Positions 5,858 to 7,873 of a stretch of 7,873 nucleotides of DNA are shown in pieces (within the stretch, counting starts at the first letter, position 1; the number at the start of each line of letters is the position of its first letter). Source of the DNA: CAYYMD01 sp964480425 (GTDB taxonomy: Bacteria > Planctomycetota > Phycisphaerae > SM23-33). Location: NCBI GenBank assembly GCA_964480425.1, contig CAYZPY010000118.1, forward strand, positions 1 to 7,873, read 5' to 3'. The notes under the pieces are model-generated. The model was not told where the DNA came from. It ran no database searches and worked only from the letters and a program-made list of their open reading frames with translations. Position numbers and translations under genes: made by a program.

Positions 5858-6865
5858 ATGGATTTGACCACTGAATACATGGGAATGAGGCTGAGCAGTC
5901 CTCTGGTGCCCTCGTCCAGCCCCCTTACTGGCGAACTGCAGGGCGTCGAGAAGCTCGTCGAGGCCGGGGCAGGGGCAATCGTGCTGCCCTCGCTTTTCGA
6001 GGAGCAGGTGGAGCACGAGACCAGCGAACTGGATTATTACCTGCACTACGGGGCTAACAGGTTCGCCGAATCGCTGAGTTACTATCCCGATACGGGCGAT
6101 TACAGGCGCGGACCCGAGGATTATCTCAAGTTTATTCAAAAGGCCAAAGAAGCGACAAACGTGCCGGTAATCGCCTCGCTTAACGGCGTGTCCGCCGGGG
6201 GTTGGGTGTCTTACGCCGAGGAAATGCAGCAGGCCGGCGCCGACGCCATCGAACTGAACATATATTTTTTGCCCACCTCCCCGAACGTCACCGGGCGAAA
6301 AATCGAAGACGTGCACGCCTCCATTCTCATGGTCGTCAAGTCCAAGGTGACGATTCCGGTGGCGGTGAAACTTTCGCCGTTCTTCTTGGCGCCGGTGAAC
6401 ATGATGACGCGCCTGGAAGAGGCCGGCGCCGACGCACTTGTGCTGTTCAACCGCTTCTACCAGCCGGACCTGGATATAGACGGGCTGTCCGTAACACCAA
6501 ACCTGAAACTCAGCGACTGTGACGACCTTCGCCTTCCGATGCGGTGGATAGCACTGCTTTACGGCAAAGTCCGCTGCTCGCTGGGGCTGACCTCCGGCGT
6601 CCACGGCGGGCGGGACGCCGCAAAGGCGATACTTGCGGGCGCCGACGTGGCGATGATGTGCTCGGCATTGCTGGAGAACGGACCGGGGCACCTCAAAAAA
6701 GTCGGCGCTGAACTGACCGAATACATGGAATCCAAGGAGTATGATTCCGTTTCACAGATGAAAGGCGTGCTGTCGCAGAAGAATTGCGCCGAGCTGGCCG
6801 CCTTCGAACGCGCAAACTACACCAGGACGCTCCAGAGTTACGGCGACATGCCGATCCTGGAGTGA
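5858..6865 (+). CDS. Dihydroorotate dehydrogenase-like FMN protein (not assigned to pyrimidine synthesis)
   Basis: This 335-residue TIM-barrel flavoprotein belongs to the 'dihydroorotate dehydrogenase-like protein' group, a paralogue of class 1 PyrD found in many anaerobes. Seen: the N-terminal barrel start MDLTTEYMGMRLSSPLVPSSSPLTG, VIASLNG (104-110), IELNIYFLPTSPNVTG (131-146), VAVKLSPFF (168-176) with the Lys171 expected to contact FMN, LFNRFYQPDLDIDGL (196-210), MRWIALLYG (228-236) and SGVHGGRDAAKAILAGADVAMMCSALL (246-272) at the FMN phosphate end. The NxSCPN segment carrying the catalytic base loop of true PyrD is replaced by NIYFLPTSPN, so dihydroorotate oxidation is not supported. The start is fixed by AGGAG six bases upstream. 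It is divergent from korA, sharing the control region, and is followed 17 nt later by the beta-propeller gene. A link to ferredoxin or 2-oxoacid metabolism is inferred from position only. Confidence 0.9.
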   Translation: MDLTTEYMGMRLSSPLVPSSSPLTGELQGVEKLVEAGAGAIVLPSLFEEQVEHETSELDYYLHYGANRFAESLSYYPDTGDYRRGPEDYLKFIQKAKEATNVPVIASLNGVSAGGWVSYAEEMQQAGADAIELNIYFLPTSPNVTGRKIEDVHASILMVVKSKVTIPVAVKLSPFFLAPVNMMTRLEEAGADALVLFNRFYQPDLDIDGLSVTPNLKLSDCDDLRLPMRWIALLYGKVRCSLGLTSGVHGGRDAAKAILAGADVAMMCSALLENGPGHLKKVGAELTEYMESKEYDSVSQMKGVLSQKNCAELAAFERANYTRTLQSYGDMPILE

Positions 6866-6882
6866 TACACGCAGGCATCGCA

Positions 6883-7806
6883 ATGCTGATAATCACGGAA
6901 AACAACGCCTACCGCATCGACTCGCCGCAAGACGAGCCGCGCCCGGTTAACCCCGGCGCCGGGACGCGACGCGGCGCAGTCGGCCACGGTGTGGAGATTA
7001 TCGCGAAATCGGGCGGAGAATTTCTGGCAATATACGACCGGGGACGCACAGTAAGCATATCTTCGCCCATCGCCGAACCGGTGACCTCCGTTCTGCCGAC
7101 CTGCGCCGAGCCGCTGGAGATTCTGGCCGGCACCGAGGGCGCCCACATCTACCGGGTGAGCCCCTCGCTGACCAGGCGGATCGAGGCGTTCGAGGAACTC
7201 TCCTGCCGAAAGGAATGGCACACACCCTGGGGCGGTCCGCCGGCGGTAAGGTCGCTTGCGGGCACAAAAGACGGGTGGGTCTACGCCGACATACACGTCG
7301 GCAGCATCATGCTCTCGCCCGACGGTGGAGAAAACTGGGCGCCGGTGACGCCGTCGCTGGACGAGGACGTCCACCAGGTGGCCACCTGCCCGGCATCCGA
7401 CGACAACGTTTACGCCAACACCGCCAGTGCGGTATACGTCAGCACCGATCGCGGGCAGAGTTGGGACCATCGTGCGGACGATCTGGGTGAGCGTTACGGC
7501 CGGGCCATCGCCGTGGCGCCGGATAATCCAAAACTAATACTTGCCAGCGTATCCGACGGGCCGCACGGAGATAACGTCCACGGACAACTGTACCGCAGCG
7601 AAGACATGGGACGATCGTGGTCCCCGGCGGGCGGTGATTTCCCGCAGTCCACGCCGGATAACATAAACACCCATCAGGTTGCGTTCACCTCCTGCCAAAC
7701 CGCCTGGGCCGCCGTGGAAAGCGAACTCTACTTCTCAACCGACGGGGGCGAGCGGTGGAAACACTTGTGGTCCGCCGAACGGGAAATCATTATGCTGGCG
7801 TGCTGA
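6883..7806 (+). CDS. Asp-box (BNR-like) beta-propeller protein, probably cytoplasmic
   Basis: The 307-residue product has four Asp boxes of the form S-x-D-x-G-x-x-W: 145-152 (SPDGGENW), 187-194 (STDRGQSW), 239-246 (SEDMGRSW) and 285-292 (STDGGERW). Their spacing of about 40-50 residues matches blades of a sialidase/BNR-type propeller. The N-terminal half (1-140) probably forms the other blades without clear boxes. There is no signal peptide, so unlike secreted sialidases it should act in the cytoplasm, perhaps as a binding scaffold. Sialidase residues such as an FRIP motif are not seen, so I would not call it an enzyme. Start ATG 6883 has an AGG eight bases upstream; the alternative GTG at 6862 overlaps the previous stop (GTGA) but has no ribosome site at normal spacing. 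It follows the DHOD-like gene by 17 nt, probably co-transcribed. No clear terminator follows before the window ends. Confidence 0.85.
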   Translation: MLIITENNAYRIDSPQDEPRPVNPGAGTRRGAVGHGVEIIAKSGGEFLAIYDRGRTVSISSPIAEPVTSVLPTCAEPLEILAGTEGAHIYRVSPSLTRRIEAFEELSCRKEWHTPWGGPPAVRSLAGTKDGWVYADIHVGSIMLSPDGGENWAPVTPSLDEDVHQVATCPASDDNVYANTASAVYVSTDRGQSWDHRADDLGERYGRAIAVAPDNPKLILASVSDGPHGDNVHGQLYRSEDMGRSWSPAGGDFPQSTPDNINTHQVAFTSCQTAWAAVESELYFSTDGGERWKHLWSAEREIIMLAC

Positions 7807-7873
7807 ATTCCGTTTAACTCACGAGTGTCCCATCATAAGTCGAATAATGACAACTGGATAGAATTTGGCTGAT

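Noticed and set aside
5744..6691. Minus-strand reading frame of 315 codons opposite the DHOD-like gene
   Set aside because: It runs into the divergent promoter region and lacks recognisable domains; the plus-strand gene has a strong ribosome site and clear family motifs.
7807..7873. Possible start of a further gene or a terminator
   Set aside because: The 67 bases after the propeller gene show no hairpin with T-run and no ribosome site followed by an open frame before the window ends.

Overview
The window looks like part of an anaerobic bacterial chromosome with moderately high GC (judged by eye). A ferredoxin-dependent 2-oxoacid oxidoreductase, a DapF-type epimerase and a 'dihydroorotate dehydrogenase-like' flavoprotein suggest an anaerobe. 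A planctomycete (Phycisphaerae-like) or other PVC-group host is my guess from overall style only; there is no rRNA or marker gene to settle it.

Layout. (1) Bases 1-446 hold no convincing protein gene. On the + strand they fold into a series of helices ending in a strong intrinsic terminator (399-446, eight T). I read this as a large structured non-coding RNA whose 5' end may lie outside the window. It carries two hairpins with the same ten-base loop exactly 100 nt apart. A third loop could pair with that shared loop. I do not recognise the RNA family. (2) Bases 517-5668 are a four-gene minus-strand operon, read right to left: korA (alpha/gamma fusion), korB (overlapping korA by one base in TAATG), a DapF-family epimerase, and a 540-residue protein I do not recognise, which starts 13 nt after the epimerase stop. 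The operon runs convergently toward the RNA. (3) Bases 5669-5857 are a divergent control region. It has a TATAAT box for each strand, a perfect 8-bp inverted repeat around the plus-strand TATAAT, and two 10-bp palindromes. (4) Bases 5858-7806 are a plus-strand pair: a dihydroorotate dehydrogenase-like FMN protein and a four-Asp-box beta-propeller without a signal peptide.

How they may work together. KorAB would interconvert a 2-oxoacid and its acyl-CoA with ferredoxin. The DHOD-like flavoprotein is divergent from korAB and could share regulation and redox partners; this is inference. The epimerase keeps both catalytic cysteines but has lost several residues that hold the distal half of diaminopimelate in classical DapF, so its substrate is uncertain. 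KorB lacks one of the four cysteines that hold the beta-subunit iron-sulfur cluster in studied relatives.

Most worth following up: the RNA at 1-446, the altered DapF, the KorB Cys-to-Gln change, and the unknown 540-residue protein. No CRISPR array, tRNA, rRNA or transposon was seen.
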